Source: Hyphomicrobiaceae bacterium (GTDB lineage: Bacteria > Pseudomonadota > Alphaproteobacteria > Rhizobiales > Ancalomicrobiaceae). Taken from it: 64,000 nt of DNA. Below the pieces are notes generated by a model. It saw only the letters and a list, made by a program, of their open reading frames with translations. It was not told where the DNA came from and made no database searches. A program made the position numbers and the translations under genes. The DNA is taken from positions 1-64,000 of the forward strand of contig JAEULV010000139.1 in NCBI GenBank assembly GCA_016793065.1, written 5' to 3'. This document shows positions 8,042 through 19,009 of the stretch, one piece after another. Each line of letters begins with the position of its first letter. Position 1 is the first letter of the stretch.

Positions 8042-9020
8042 ACGCCAATCACTCCTCACCTCACGCCCCCATCGGGCGTCGGGATCTGTCACCGTCAAGC
8101 CAATATCGGCCCGGGTCCGACGATCAATGAGGCTTGGCGCCCCGGATCGATCGAGCCACGCGAAAGCAGACACGCCGGCTCGCCCGGGCGAACCGAGCGC
8201 TGTCGAACGCGTCCATCAGGGATATTCAGTCGAAAAACACCGCCACGCCTTGGCCGAGGTACGAGCAAGGACTTGGCGAACGTCGGCACAAATGCTCTGA
8301 CGCCCGCGAAACGCTCGGACCGGTCATGGAAAGCTCCCTGTGGGGGAAAAGCGGTGATAGTCTTGCGACTGTCTTTGAACCATAGCATAAGAAGCGGACG
8401 AATCAAAGCCTTATGGCAAACCGCGCGGATTTTGCCCGCGCCGTGCCGCGATTTCTGAAAAAACCATTAATGTCGTCGAAATGGACAAAAACGGGCGAAA
8501 CCACCAAAATCCGTAGCGTCATCGGTGGATTTGGCTTTGGAATTTCTGTTTCAGGATCGGTCAATCATTGAGGCAAATCTCAATATTCGCACGCATCCGA
8601 TCGACTATGTGAAAAGCGCAATTCAGGTATGCATTTGACGCAATAGCCGGGCTTGGCGGCAGGCGCCGGGGTGGGCGACCACGGCAAAGGCTTGATCTGG
8701 AAGCGGGTTTCGCGCGCGGAAGGGGGCAAGCCCGGGGGATTGGCCGGGCTACCCGCGCCCGATGCGAATCGATTCGCGAGGCCGTAAGCGCCGCCGGCAT
8801 CGCGGCTGCGGGGAGCCGGCGACGGCGGCCGGCCAATCCGGCGGTCGGGCGCATCGTGGCCGAGGGTGACGGCGGGTGCCGCATGCGGGATTGACCAACA
8901 ACGCCAAGTGCCCGCCGCGAGCTGGCGGCGGGCTTGATCAGGTTCGGCAAGCCGGCGTGTCGGAGACGGCAGGCACGGCGGCGCGACGGTATGCGCCAAG
9001 TGGCCGCGCCAGGGGCGGGA
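8042..9020. other. Long intergenic region between carD and fdxA
   Basis: I find no convincing gene in these 979 bases; open frames here have Arg/Pro/Ala composition typical of GC-rich non-coding sequence. A strip at about 8380-8640 is much richer in A and T than its surroundings and may hold promoters or a small RNA. Notable sequences are the 14-base palindrome at 8764-8777 and a GC-rich hairpin (GCCCGCCG / CGGCGGGC, about 8909-8930) with no T-run on either strand. I cannot assign an RNA family to it. Confidence 0.5.
8764..8777. repeat. Perfect 14-base palindrome with adjoining GANTC sites
   Basis: GCGAATCGATTCGC is perfectly self-complementary and contains GAATC directly followed by GATTC, two possible CcrM adenine-methylation sites. 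A close relative, GCAAATCGATTCGC, occurs at 32711-32724 in front of the oxidase subunit gene. It could be a protein-binding site shared by the two loci. Confidence 0.35.
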
Positions 9021-9359
9021 TCAATCGCCCTCGCCCGGCTCCGGCGAGAAGTACTTGGCGAGCTTGCCGGTCATGCCGTCGAATTCCTTGGCATCGCCGG
9101 GGGCGTCGCGCTTGGTGGTGATGTTCGGCCAGGACGCGGCATATTTGGTGTTGAGCTCCAGCCAGGACTCAAGGCCCGGCTCGGTGTCCGGCTTGATCGC
9201 CTCGGCCGGGCATTCCGGCTCGCAGACGCCGCAGTCGATGCATTCGTCCGGGTTGATCACCAGCATGTTCTCACCCTCGTAGAAGCAATCCACGGGGCAG
9301 ACTTCGACGCAATCGGTGTACTTGCACTTGATGCAGTTGTCGGTGACCACATAGGTCAT
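9021..9359 (-). CDS. fdxA: Seven-iron ferredoxin FdxA
   Basis: A 112-residue ferredoxin that carries one 3Fe-4S and one 4Fe-4S cluster and passes electrons in the cytoplasm. The first cluster region reads [14 protein letters not shown] and the second [16 protein letters not shown]. The C-terminal extension of about 50 residues is normal for alphaproteobacterial FdxA. The ATG at 9359 gives the standard [18 protein letters not shown] start. It follows the S4 protein gene on the same strand after 241 bases, so it may have its own promoter in 9360-9600. Confidence 0.96.
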   Translation of the reverse strand: MTYVVTDNCIKCKYTDCVEVCPVDCFYEGENMLVINPDECIDCGVCEPECPAEAIKPDTEPGLESWLELNTKYAASWPNITTKRDAPGDAKEFDGMTGKLAKYFSPEPGEGD

Positions 9360-9600
9360 GATCATCTTCTCCCGGTGAGGCCGCCTTGGCGCACGCGGCG
9401 CGTCGACGACGTCTGTCACTTGTTCAGCCAGCTTGAGACGGGAACCCCGAGCTGTCCCTCGATGATCCCTGTCCGCCTGCCGCCGCGCGCTAAAGCGACC
9501 TGCGTCTATCCCAAGCCGTTAGCCTAAGCACTGTCCGTCATCAAGCCGGATAAACCCGCAACTCGATTTTCGTCGGAGGGGACGGGGTGTCGCAGGGCGG

Positions 9601-9936
9601 TCAATCGGTGTCTGCGTCGTCGTTGTCGCCGGCGGCGGGCCAGGCGGCGTCGGATGGGCGCGGCGGCGCCGGCGGCGACAGGTCGTCATAGAGGAGCCGC
9701 GCCTCGCTCGCCGGGCCGCGCCGGGTGCCGAGCCCCAGCACCTGCAACACGAGGACACGATGGGGCAGGGTGATGGTCAGGGTGTCGCCGATGCGGACCG
9801 GCTTGTGCGAGGCATCGGTCTTCTGGCGGTTGACGCGGACGCGACCGCGCTCGATCAGCGCCTGCGCATCCGGGCGGGTCTTCACCACGCGGGCGTGCCA
9901 GAGCCATTTGTCCAGGCGCAGCTTGTCCTCGGCCAT
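9601..9936 (-). CDS. S4-domain RNA-binding protein, Hsp15-like
   Basis: This 111-residue protein has an S4 RNA-binding fold at residues 5-65 (LRLDKWLWHARVVKTR, then IERGRVRVN) and an acidic, Pro-rich tail. Relatives such as Hsp15 bind 50S subunits carrying stalled nascent chains and assist ribosome rescue. In most Hyphomicrobiales the gene directly follows a large DEAD/DEAH helicase gene and precedes fdxA and carD; here the upstream helicase is absent and an orphan gene diverges from it instead. The ATG at 9936 gives the normal family start. Confidence 0.9.
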   Translation of the reverse strand: MAEDKLRLDKWLWHARVVKTRPDAQALIERGRVRVNRQKTDASHKPVRIGDTLTITLPHRVLVLQVLGLGTRRGPASEARLLYDDLSPPAPPRPSDAAWPAAGDNDDADTD

Positions 9937-10137
9937 TTCACCGTCTTCGATGAACCAATCGAGGCGTCATGGTGACTACAAATCGCGGGCAGGTCCAGTG
10001 GCGCGGCAGTGGTTGCGCGACAAGGTCGCGGTTGACGCCGTGAGCAAGCATCGATTGCTTTCGCTTGCCGGCGCGACCTGTCAGCCTGACGGGCGTTTCT
10101 GGTCCGGCGGTTTTCAACAAAGCATTTGGAGATGACG

Positions 10138-11289
10138 ATGGCGCGGATTGCCACGACGATTTCGGACGCGGTCGGCATTCGCCACGGCGTCACCATGATG
10201 GCCAACACCGCGAGCGATCTGGAGCGCATCTGCGATCTGTTCGATCGGATCGCGGTGCGCGACGGTGGCACGCGCGAGGTCGGCGGGCTGTGGCCGAGTG
10301 AGCGGACGGCGCTGATCGTCGATCTGACCGGGCTGATCACGGCGTTTCAGACCCTGCACAAGCGGCCGAGCATCGACGGCGTCATCGATCGCGGCGGCGG
10401 GACGTTGCGGCTGATGAACCAGCTGGCCGCCGATCCGCTGCCCGGTCCGCCGGTGGGGCTGTCGGCGGAAGTGGTGCCGCCACCCGGCAACAAGGTGGAC
10501 GAGATCGACGGCGGCTATTGGGTGGCCGAGCCGAGTTCGATGCCGGGGACCGGCATGATGCGCGCCATCAACGTGCCGGTGAAGTTCAAGCGCCTGCTGG
10601 TGAAGGCGGAAGGATCGGCGATCAAGTGGTTCGGCGTGGTGATTCCGGCGTCGATGCTGGGCAGCCAGGGCGCCAGTCCGCATATCGCCTTCACGCCGAC
10701 GCCGGCGCAGGGGAACTATTACGACAGTAGTTACGACCAGTTCACGGCGTGGGCGCAGCTGTGGGACGACTATACCTCGGTCTATGGCTGCCAGCTGGCC
10801 GGCGCCGGGGTCAACCAGATGCTGATCATCCCGTTCTACAAGAACGCGCAGGCCGGCGATCTCGGCGATTTTCTCAGCAACTGGCAAGAGGTGATCTCGG
10901 CGGTGGGGACGGCGGCGATCAACCGGGTCGATCCGCTCTATCTGCGCGATACGTTCACCTTCAACCGGATCTATTCGACCAGCTTCAGCAACGGCTACGT
11001 CACCCATCAGAACTTCTTCAACAAGGCGGTGGGCGCCGCCGACATGACCAGCGTGCTGTTCGATCTCGACGGCGTTGCCGGCGGGTCGATGTGGCGACCG
11101 GCGAAGGGCGTGATCTATCTGAACCGGCAGGCGCCGCAAGGCACCAATCCGGTGGCCGGTCGGCATTGGTATGTCGGCAGCCGCTGGGCCGACTTCAACA
11201 AGGTCTATGGCGGCGCGCAGGTGACGACCCACGCGATGTCGCGCAATCACCTGCTCTATCCGGGACTGCGCCAGTTCTGCCCGGCTTGA
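10138..11289 (+). CDS. Orphan protein of unknown function
   Basis: I do not recognise this 383-residue protein. It has no signal peptide and no membrane segment. Residues 1-75 look helical (SDLERICDLFDRIAV); 75-135 are rich in Pro and Gly like a linker; 135-383 form a Tyr/Trp/Phe-rich globular part with the striking stretches SPHIAFTPTPAQGNYYDSSY and NQMLIIPFYKNAQAG, and end with LLYPGLRQFCPA. The ATG at 10138 is chosen because GGAG stands 6 bases before it; ATG 10132 and TTG 10126 are less well placed. Codon use is like that of its neighbours. It sits alone, divergent from the S4 gene and convergent with recQ. Confidence 0.72.
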   Translation: MARIATTISDAVGIRHGVTMMANTASDLERICDLFDRIAVRDGGTREVGGLWPSERTALIVDLTGLITAFQTLHKRPSIDGVIDRGGGTLRLMNQLAADPLPGPPVGLSAEVVPPPGNKVDEIDGGYWVAEPSSMPGTGMMRAINVPVKFKRLLVKAEGSAIKWFGVVIPASMLGSQGASPHIAFTPTPAQGNYYDSSYDQFTAWAQLWDDYTSVYGCQLAGAGVNQMLIIPFYKNAQAGDLGDFLSNWQEVISAVGTAAINRVDPLYLRDTFTFNRIYSTSFSNGYVTHQNFFNKAVGAADMTSVLFDLDGVAGGSMWRPAKGVIYLNRQAPQGTNPVAGRHWYVGSRWADFNKVYGGAQVTTHAMSRNHLLYPGLRQFCPA

Positions 11290-11315
11290 GCCCTTCCGGC
11301 AGCGCCTGGCGGTCG

Positions 11316-13148
<1,833 letters not shown>

Positions 13149-13594
13149 CAATGGATCAACCTCGTCTCAAGCCGAATGGGACCCAAGGGTCCGGTTGCCG
13201 CGCCACTTGCCCGGCAGGCCGGTGTCCGGGAGAACCGGTGTCAGGGCGGGATGGGCGCAGGGTTAACATGGATCGAGGCGGTTCGGAACGCGGCCGGGCG
13301 ATCGGCGGCGCATTCGGCCCGGGTCATGGGGGCGAATGCGGCCGGCGTGTGGGCTGGGAGCGGCAGGGTGCCGGCGCGATGACCTCACCGCCGTCGAAGG
13401 CCCGCTCGCAAGCCGCGTTATTTCAATGGGTTGGACGGAGAGCGTCGAAGCGGGGGCGCGGTGATGTCGCGACGGCCGAGCGGTGTGGAGCCGCGTCGGG
13501 GTGACGAACGGACACGACGCGACCGGCCGTCGAGGCAGGCGGTCGTGGCCGGCGCCGCTGCCGGAAGGGCGGCACGCGGCGGCGATCCGGCGGG
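13149..13594. other. Intergenic region upstream of recQ
   Basis: These 446 GC-rich bases carry no gene I can support. A small AT-richer patch (GCGTTATTTCAAT, near 13416) is the only local composition change and could belong to a promoter. No terminator with a T-run follows the small gene at 13595-13864. Confidence 0.45.
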
Positions 13595-13864
13595 TCAGCC
13601 GTGATGTGATTCGGCCGGGATGCCGTCGCGGCGGTTCCTGACGCGGCGGGCGGCGGCGATGGCGTTGTGCAGGCCGCGAACGGCAAAGGCGTCGATGCGG
13701 ACATCCTCGCAGGTGGAGGCGATCTTGACCCGCAATTGATAGGCATCGGCATCGGCCAGTTCGGCGAGCGAACGCACGCCGATGCGATCGAAGCAGTCGG
13801 CGAGCATGGTCCCGCACAGGGGCAGGGCCTCGATCTGCTGGCGATCCTCGAGCGACAACGTCAT
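13595..13864 (-). CDS. Small helix-hairpin-helix protein, Cdd1-like
   Basis: The 89-residue protein resembles the 'pathogenicity locus' Cdd1 / helix-hairpin-helix group: a short helix and turn (IEALPLCGTMLADCFDRIGV), then RSLAELADADAYQLRVKIA and a third helix. Such domains usually contact DNA or act as small protein adaptors, but the function is not known. Family members usually carry a glycine-rich G-V-G-P turn; here it reads L-P-L-C-G, so DNA contact is uncertain. The reading frame is well supported by GGAAGGAG 7 bases before the ATG at 13864. Three cysteines are present. It lies 245 bases from the hbd stop codon, beyond a terminator, so it is transcribed separately. Confidence 0.72.
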   Translation of the reverse strand: MTLSLEDRQQIEALPLCGTMLADCFDRIGVRSLAELADADAYQLRVKIASTCEDVRIDAFAVRGLHNAIAAARRVRNRRDGIPAESHHG

Positions 13865-14035
13865 CGCGTCACTCCTTCCTGCGCATGAGCATCCAGCCAG
13901 GGGCAATGCCTTGCCCTCGGCTGGGAAATCGATGCCCTGACGCGGATCGCACAGGCACCGGCAACATGGGCGGACCATGGGGGCTCCGGCGCCTCCGCAC
14001 AAAGACCTAGATCAAATCTCGGCAAAATCCGGCGC

Positions 14036-14076
14036 GAAAAAAGCAAAGGCCGGATCGTTGCCGATCCGGCCTTGCT
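14036..14076 (-). terminator. Rho-independent terminator of hbd
   Basis: On the minus strand a strong stem, AAGGCCGGATCG paired across a short loop with CGATCCGGCCTT, is followed closely by six T residues (complement of 14037-14042). It lies just after the 3-hydroxybutyryl-CoA dehydrogenase stop codon. Confidence 0.88.
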
Positions 14077-14109
14077 CAACAAGCGGGCAGATGTCGGGTG
14101 CTTCCGCGC

Positions 14110-14991
14110 TCAGCGGGTCGGAACCGGCTTCTCGCCGCGATAGTCGTAGAAACCGCGCTGGGTCTTGCGGCCGAGCCAACCGGCCTCGACATACTTCACC
14201 AGCAGCGGGCAGGGGCGATACTTGCTGTCGGCGAGACCATCATGCAGCACCTGCATGATCGACAGGCAGGTGTCGAGGCCGATGAAGTCGGCCAGCTGCA
14301 GCGGACCCATCGGGTGATTGGCGCCGAGACGCATGGCGGTGTCGATCGATTCGACCGAGCCGACACCCTCGTAAAGGGTGTAGATCGCCTCGTTGATCAT
14401 CGGCAGCAAGATGCGGTTGACGATGAAGGCCGGGAAGTCCTCGGCCACCGTCGCGCTCTTGCCGAGGCGGGCGACGAACTGCTTGGAGGCGTCGAAAGTG
14501 ACGTCCTCGGTGGCGATGCCGCGGACGAGCTCGACGAGCTTCATCACCGGCACCGGGTTCATGAAGTGGATGCCGACGAAGCGCTCCGGCCGATCGGTCG
14601 AGGCGGCAAGCCGCGTGATCGAGATCGACGAGGTGTTGGTGGCGAGGATCGCCTCCGGCTTCAGGATCGGGCAGACCTGCGAGAAGATCTTGCGCTTGAT
14701 CTGCTCGTTCTCGGTCGCGGCCTCGATGACGATGTCGCAATCGGCGAGCTGGTCGATGTTCTCGGCGGGCTTGATGCGGGCCAGAACCTCGGCGCGCTGC
14801 TCCTCGGCCAGCGTCCCCTTGGCGACCTGGCGTGCCAGATTGCCGTTGATCGTGGCGATCCCGGACTGGATCCGCTCCAAGGACATGTCGTGGAGGGCCA
14901 CATCATAGCCGGCCACCGAACTGACATGCGCGATGCCGTTACCCATCTGGCCAGCACCGATGATGCCGACCTTCTTGATCTCGATTCCCAT
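14110..14991 (-). CDS. 3-hydroxybutyryl-CoA dehydrogenase
   Basis: This NAD(P)-dependent enzyme interconverts acetoacetyl-CoA and 3-hydroxybutyryl-CoA in fatty-acid or short-chain acyl-CoA metabolism. The 293-residue product starts with the Rossmann motif VGIIGAGQMGNGIAH, followed by the catalytic region RFVGIHFMNPVPVMKLVE (the His is in GIHFMNP near residue 138), and the C-terminal helical domain with NHPMGPLQLADFIGLD. The ATG at 14991 gives the usual short N terminus. It is downstream of etfB-etfA on the same strand as in many rhizobia, but the terminator at 15354-15388 and a 438-base gap mean separate transcription is likely. Confidence 0.95.
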   Translation of the reverse strand: MGIEIKKVGIIGAGQMGNGIAHVSSVAGYDVALHDMSLERIQSGIATINGNLARQVAKGTLAEEQRAEVLARIKPAENIDQLADCDIVIEAATENEQIKRKIFSQVCPILKPEAILATNTSSISITRLAASTDRPERFVGIHFMNPVPVMKLVELVRGIATEDVTFDASKQFVARLGKSATVAEDFPAFIVNRILLPMINEAIYTLYEGVGSVESIDTAMRLGANHPMGPLQLADFIGLDTCLSIMQVLHDGLADSKYRPCPLLVKYVEAGWLGRKTQRGFYDYRGEKPVPTR

Positions 14992-15353
14992 GAAAAGCGT
15001 TCCGTCCTTGTGAGGATAGGCACCAGACCTCGCCACCCGCCATCAACGTGCGGCACGGGCTCTCCGGTACGGGGCCGCATATTCGCCCCGCCGATCCGAT
15101 CCGACAAGGGGGCAACCGTAATTCCATCGTCCAACTTGAATTAATCGGCGAGGGCGAGAAGCGTTGGAGAAATTCAAATAACAGGCTGTTTTAAATAATG
15201 AAATCTGTTCATGACGAATTGCTGTCAGCTTGTCTTTCGGGAACTTTCACGCATTTTCGCAACACATGCGGCCTTCTTGCCGCACCTCGGCCGGACCTGC
15301 GAACCGGTTGAAACCGATCTGCGGAGCAGACCCGACACAGACGCGGGCGCTAC
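14992..15353. other. hbd promoter region
   Basis: No gene is seen here. Bases about 15115-15270 are markedly AT-rich compared with the surroundings and should contain the promoter of the dehydrogenase gene. TTGAATT (15136-15142) and its inverted copy AATTCAA (15171-15177) are separated by 28 bases and could be paired half-sites of a regulator. I could not place a convincing -35/-10 pair. Confidence 0.45.
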
Positions 15354-15388
15354 AAAAACGCCGCCCGGCGTGGCGGCCGGGCGGCGGG
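15354..15388 (-). terminator. Rho-independent terminator of etfBA
   Basis: Read on the minus strand, CCGCCCGGCCGCC and its partner GGCGGGCGG-type arm form a long GC hairpin followed by five T residues (complement of 15354-15358). It ends the etfB-etfA transcript about 40 bases after the etfA stop codon. Confidence 0.85.
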
Positions 15389-15429
15389 GTGGTCGTTTCC
15401 CGGGCAGCCCGATCACCGGGCCACGGGGC

Positions 15430-16374
15430 TCACTTGCCGATCTTCTCGAGTTCGGTCTTGAGCTCCGGCAGGGCGGTGAACAGGTCGGCGACGAGGCCGT
15501 AGTCGGCGACCTGGAAGATCGGCGCCTCCTCGTCCTTGTTGATGGCGACGATCACCTTGGAGTCCTTCATGCCGGCGAGGTGCTGGATCGCGCCGGAAAT
15601 GCCGACGGCGATGTAGAGCTCCGGAGCGACGACCTTGCCGGTCTGGCCGACCTGCCAGTCGTTGGGGGCGTAGCCGGCGTCGACCGCGGCGCGCGAGGCG
15701 CCCATCGCCGCGCCGAGCTTGTCGGCGACCGGTTCGATGTAGGTCTTGAAGTTCTCGGAATTGGCCATGGCGCGGCCGCCGGAGATGATGATCTTGGCCG
15801 AGGTCAGTTCCGGACGATCCGACTTCGACAGCTCCTCGCCGACGAAGCTCGACAGGCCGGAAGCGGCGCCGACGGCGATCGATTCGACCGCGGCGGAGCC
15901 GCCGGTGCCGGCGGCGGCGAACGAGGCGGTGCGGACGGTGATCACCTTCTTGGCGTCGGTCGCCTGCACGGTCTGGATGGCGTTGCCGGCATAGATCGGC
16001 TGGTCGAACGTGTCGCCGGAGTGGACCTTGATGATGTCCGACACCTGCATGACGTCGAGCAGCGCGGCGACGCGCGGCAGGACATTCTTGGCCGACGAGG
16101 TCGACGGGCCGACGATGGCGTCATAGCCGCCGGCGAGGCCGACGATCAGATCGGCCAGCGGCTCGGCCAGCCGGGCGGCGAGGCTCGGGTCATCGGCGAC
16201 CAGCACCTTGGAGACGCCGGCGATGCCGGCGGCGGCGGCGCCGGCGGCGGCGCAACCGGAGCCGGCGACCAGCACGTGGATGTCGCCGCCCATTTCGGTG
16301 GCGGCGGTCACGGCCTTGTTGGTCGCGTCCTTGACGGTGACGTTGTCGTGTTCGGCGAGAATGAGGATAGCCAT
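15430..16374 (-). CDS. etfA: Electron transfer flavoprotein alpha subunit
   Basis: EtfA binds FAD and, with EtfB, carries electrons from acyl-CoA and other flavin dehydrogenases to ETF:ubiquinone oxidoreductase. The 314-residue protein has the N-terminal ETF domain ([10 protein letters not shown]) and the C-terminal FAD-binding domain with [15 protein letters not shown] near 190, [20 protein letters not shown] near 250 and [20 protein letters not shown]. It is complete. The start at 16374 lies 20 bases downstream of the etfB stop codon; the two form an operon ending at the terminator at 15354-15388. Confidence 0.97.
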   Translation of the reverse strand: MAILILAEHDNVTVKDATNKAVTAATEMGGDIHVLVAGSGCAAAGAAAAGIAGVSKVLVADDPSLAARLAEPLADLIVGLAGGYDAIVGPSTSSAKNVLPRVAALLDVMQVSDIIKVHSGDTFDQPIYAGNAIQTVQATDAKKVITVRTASFAAAGTGGSAAVESIAVGAASGLSSFVGEELSKSDRPELTSAKIIISGGRAMANSENFKTYIEPVADKLGAAMGASRAAVDAGYAPNDWQVGQTGKVVAPELYIAVGISGAIQHLAGMKDSKVIVAINKDEEAPIFQVADYGLVADLFTALPELKTELEKIGK

Positions 16375-16394
16375 GTTGTTGTTCTCCCGACCGA

Positions 16395-17144
16395 TCAGAA
16401 CGCGCCGACTTCGGACTTCAGCTTGGACACCAGCTCGGCGACCGAGCCGACCTTGACGCCAGCCTTGCGGCCGGCCGGTTCGGAGGTCTTGAGCACCTTG
16501 AGGCGGCTCGCGACCGTGACGCCGTAATCGGCGGCGGCGGTCTCGGCGAGCGGCTTCTTCTTCGCCTTCATGATGTTGGGCAGCGAGGCGTAGCGCGGCT
16601 CGTTGAGGCGCAGGTCGGTGGTGACGATCGCCGGCAGCTTGAGGGCGACGGTCTGCAGGCCGCCGTCAACCTCGCGGGTGACCGAGGCGGTGCCGTCGGC
16701 GATGACGACCTTGGAGGCGAAGGTCGCCTGACCCCAGCCGAGCAGCGCGGCGAGCATCTGGCCGGTCTGGTTGCTGTCGTCGTCGATCGCCTGCTTGCCG
16801 AGGACCACGAGGCCGGGCGCCTCGGCGGCGACGACGCCCTTGAGGATCTTGGCGACGGTGAGCGGCTCAGCCGCTTCGTCGGTCTTGACCAGGATGGCGC
16901 GATCGGCGCCCATGGCGAGCGCCGTGCGCAGGGTTTCGGCGGCCTGGGCCGGGCCGATCGAGACCACGACGATTTCGGTGGCGACGCCCTTTTCCTTGAG
17001 CCGGATCGCTTCCTCGACCGCGATTTCGTCGAAGGGATTCATCGACATCTTCACATTGGCCAGATCGACACCGGAACCATCCGCCTTGACGCGGATCTTC
17101 ACGTTGTAGTCGACCACCCGCTTGACCGGGACCAGGATCTTCAT
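16395..17144 (-). CDS. etfB: Electron transfer flavoprotein beta subunit
   Basis: EtfB is the AMP-binding partner of EtfA. The 249-residue product begins [19 protein letters not shown], carries the [20 protein letters not shown] motif and the family signature region around [19 protein letters not shown] (about 125-143), and ends with the conserved IMKAKKKPL segment that contains the recognition loop used to contact partner dehydrogenases. The length is normal. It is first in the etfBA operon; the 272 bases upstream (17145-17416) hold its promoter but I cannot mark it precisely. Confidence 0.97.
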   Translation of the reverse strand: MKILVPVKRVVDYNVKIRVKADGSGVDLANVKMSMNPFDEIAVEEAIRLKEKGVATEIVVVSIGPAQAAETLRTALAMGADRAILVKTDEAAEPLTVAKILKGVVAAEAPGLVVLGKQAIDDDSNQTGQMLAALLGWGQATFASKVVIADGTASVTREVDGGLQTVALKLPAIVTTDLRLNEPRYASLPNIMKAKKKPLAETAAADYGVTVASRLKVLKTSEPAGRKAGVKVGSVAELVSKLKSEVGAF

Positions 17145-17416
17145 CAGTCAACCTCATTTACCGTCCGCCACGGCCGGCATCCCCCGCCGGCATGGCCGAA
17201 AAAACGCGATCGGTGCCCTATTCCCCCGGATGCGGCTTGGAGCCGGCCGCCCCGTCCCTGGCTTAAGAGGACGGCAGGCTGAAGCTCCGGGATACCCGGG
17301 AAAACCGCCCGGACCCTAGCCACGGGGCGCGCGCCAAGTCAATTCCGATGTCGTCATTTGGCAATGCCGAAACCGCCTGCGACCTGGGCGTGGGGCGCGG
17401 AGCCGGCGAGCAACCG

Positions 17417-18154
17417 TCAGGTCGGGGCCGTGCCCCGGTCGAACAACGGCACGCCCGGCCGCTTCAGAATAACCACCAGCACCGCGCCGGCTATCAAGCC
17501 GCCGACATGCGCCCACCAGGAAACGCCGTCGTCGATGTTGAACACGATGTTGAAGACCTGAAAGCCGATCCAGGCGCCGAGCATGTAGATCGCCTTGATC
17601 GGCCACGGGATGCGGCCGAGCCACAGGGCCCAGACATAGACATGCGGATGCAGCATCAGGTAGGCGGCGACGCAGCCGGCGACGGCGCCGGATGCGCCGA
17701 TCAGCGGTGCATCTGAGGTTGGAAACATCAGGATATGCATGAGCGCGCCGGCGGCGGCGCAGGCGAAATAGAACAGGACGAAGCGGACATGGCCCATGGC
17801 GTCCTCGACATTGTCGCCGAAGACCCAGAGGAACAGCATGTTGCCGGCCAGGTGCATCCAGTCGCCATGGATGAAGGCATAGGTGACGAGCTTGGCCGTG
17901 GGCGGCAGCAGGTCGAGCCGCGCCGGCAGCCGCGAGATGCCCTCGTGGACGCTGGGGATGGCGCCGAAGGAGACGGCGGCGGCCTGTTGCGATCCGAGCA
18001 CCAGATCGCCCCAGACCATGAGATGGGCAAGGCTCGTCAACGCGATCAGGGCCCAGGTGACATAGGGCAACTGGACGTGGCGAATCGGATTGTGATCGTG
18101 GAGCGGCAGGAACACGGTGGATGCCTCGCGCGGGGGTGCAAAACCATCATGCAT
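17417..18154 (-). CDS. Rhomboid family intramembrane serine protease
   Basis: A 245-residue polytopic inner-membrane protease. The oxyanion/gating region HGDWMHLAGNMLFLWVFGDN (H96, H101, N105), the catalytic serine in LIGASGAVAG (S155) and the catalytic histidine in SWWAHVGGLIAG (H216) are all present, so it should be active. Six hydrophobic segments follow a short cytoplasmic head that starts MHDGFAPPREA. I chose ATG 18154. The gene is divergent from the Crp-family regulator gene, whose start lies 120 bases away. The natural substrate is not known. Confidence 0.93.
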   Translation of the reverse strand: MHDGFAPPREASTVFLPLHDHNPIRHVQLPYVTWALIALTSLAHLMVWGDLVLGSQQAAAVSFGAIPSVHEGISRLPARLDLLPPTAKLVTYAFIHGDWMHLAGNMLFLWVFGDNVEDAMGHVRFVLFYFACAAAGALMHILMFPTSDAPLIGASGAVAGCVAAYLMLHPHVYVWALWLGRIPWPIKAIYMLGAWIGFQVFNIVFNIDDGVSWWAHVGGLIAGAVLVVILKRPGVPLFDRGTAPT

Positions 18155-18273
18155 TCGAGCGGGTCCGCGTCCACCCCCTTCGACTTGACCACGGGTCGGT
18201 TCCGCGCGCACATCCTCGGCGAACCCCAATCGTCCGCAGGGCCGCGCGGGCGCCATCGAGAGGCGAATTCGCC

Positions 18274-18966
18274 GTGATCACCGCCGAGCATCTGCGCGCC
18301 GTCGCCGGCTGGGCGCGGGACCTGCCGGAGGCCGATATCGAATATGCCCGGCGCGGCATCGTCGAGAAGACCTTCGGCAAGGGCGCCTATATCTGCCATC
18401 GCGGCGACCGGTTCGACTACTGGACCGGCGTGGTGTCGGGGCTGGTGCGGCTCGGCTCGGTGTCGAAGTCGGGCAAGGAAGTGACCTTCGCCGGGTTGCC
18501 GCCGGGCGGATGGTTCGGCGAGGGCTCGCTGATCAAGGGCGAGGCGCGGCGCTACGACCTGCTCACCCTGCGCGAAACCCGGCTGGCGATGATGAACCGG
18601 GCGACCTTCCTCGGGCTGTTCGAGAACTCGGTGGCGTTCAACCGCTATTTGGTGCGGCAGTTCAACGAGCGGCTGGGCCAGTTCATCGCGCTGGTCGAGC
18701 ATGACCGGATGCACTCGACCGCCGGCAAGTTGGCGCGCAATCTCGCCTGGCTGCTCAATCCGGTGCTGAACCCGACCGTCGGCCTCAGGATCGAGATCAC
18801 CCAGGAAGAGCTTGGCCTCCTCTCCGGGTTGTCGCGGCAGATGGCGAACCAGGGGCTGAAGGCGCTGGAGCAGGCGGGCCTGGTGCGGCTTGAACATGGC
18901 GGGTTGACGGTGCTCGATCTCGACCGGCTGCGCGGCTATGGCGACGGCTCCGACATGGACGACTGA
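18274..18966 (+). CDS. Crp/Fnr family transcriptional regulator
   Basis: A 230-residue regulator with a cyclic-nucleotide-binding-like beta barrel (about 30-120; GAYICHRGDRFDYWTGVVSG, FAGLPPGGWFGEGSLI) and a C-terminal winged helix (160-225) whose recognition helix reads SGLSRQMANQGLKALEQAG. It has no N-terminal cysteine cluster, so it is not an oxygen-sensing Fnr, and the recognition helix lacks the E-x-x-S-R pattern of Fnr/FixK. I prefer the GTG at 18274 because of AGAGG about 10 bases upstream; an ATG at 18121 would overlap the divergent rhomboid start. It lies just upstream of the indolepyruvate oxidoreductase gene, a common pairing, and may control it. Confidence 0.88.
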   Translation: MITAEHLRAVAGWARDLPEADIEYARRGIVEKTFGKGAYICHRGDRFDYWTGVVSGLVRLGSVSKSGKEVTFAGLPPGGWFGEGSLIKGEARRYDLLTLRETRLAMMNRATFLGLFENSVAFNRYLVRQFNERLGQFIALVEHDRMHSTAGKLARNLAWLLNPVLNPTVGLRIEITQEELGLLSGLSRQMANQGLKALEQAGLVRLEHGGLTVLDLDRLRGYGDGSDMDD

Positions 18967-19009
18967 GCGAGGCGCCGCCGTCGGCGGTGGCGGCATGGCG
19001 GCTCCGCCG

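Noticed and set aside
8561-8999. Two short minus-strand frames in the carD-fdxA gap
   Set aside because: No ribosome site, Pro/Ser/Arg-dominated composition, and they run through the palindrome and hairpin.
14003-14020. CTAGATCAAA as a possible FNR box near the small helix-hairpin-helix gene
   Set aside because: Only one half-site (ATCAA) matches; the other half reads AAGAC, far from TTGAT.
18121-18273. A longer Crp-family protein starting at ATG 18121
   Set aside because: The extra 51 residues are Arg/His/Pro-rich without a fold, and the start would overlap the divergent rhomboid gene; GTG 18274 has a ribosome site and gives the family length.
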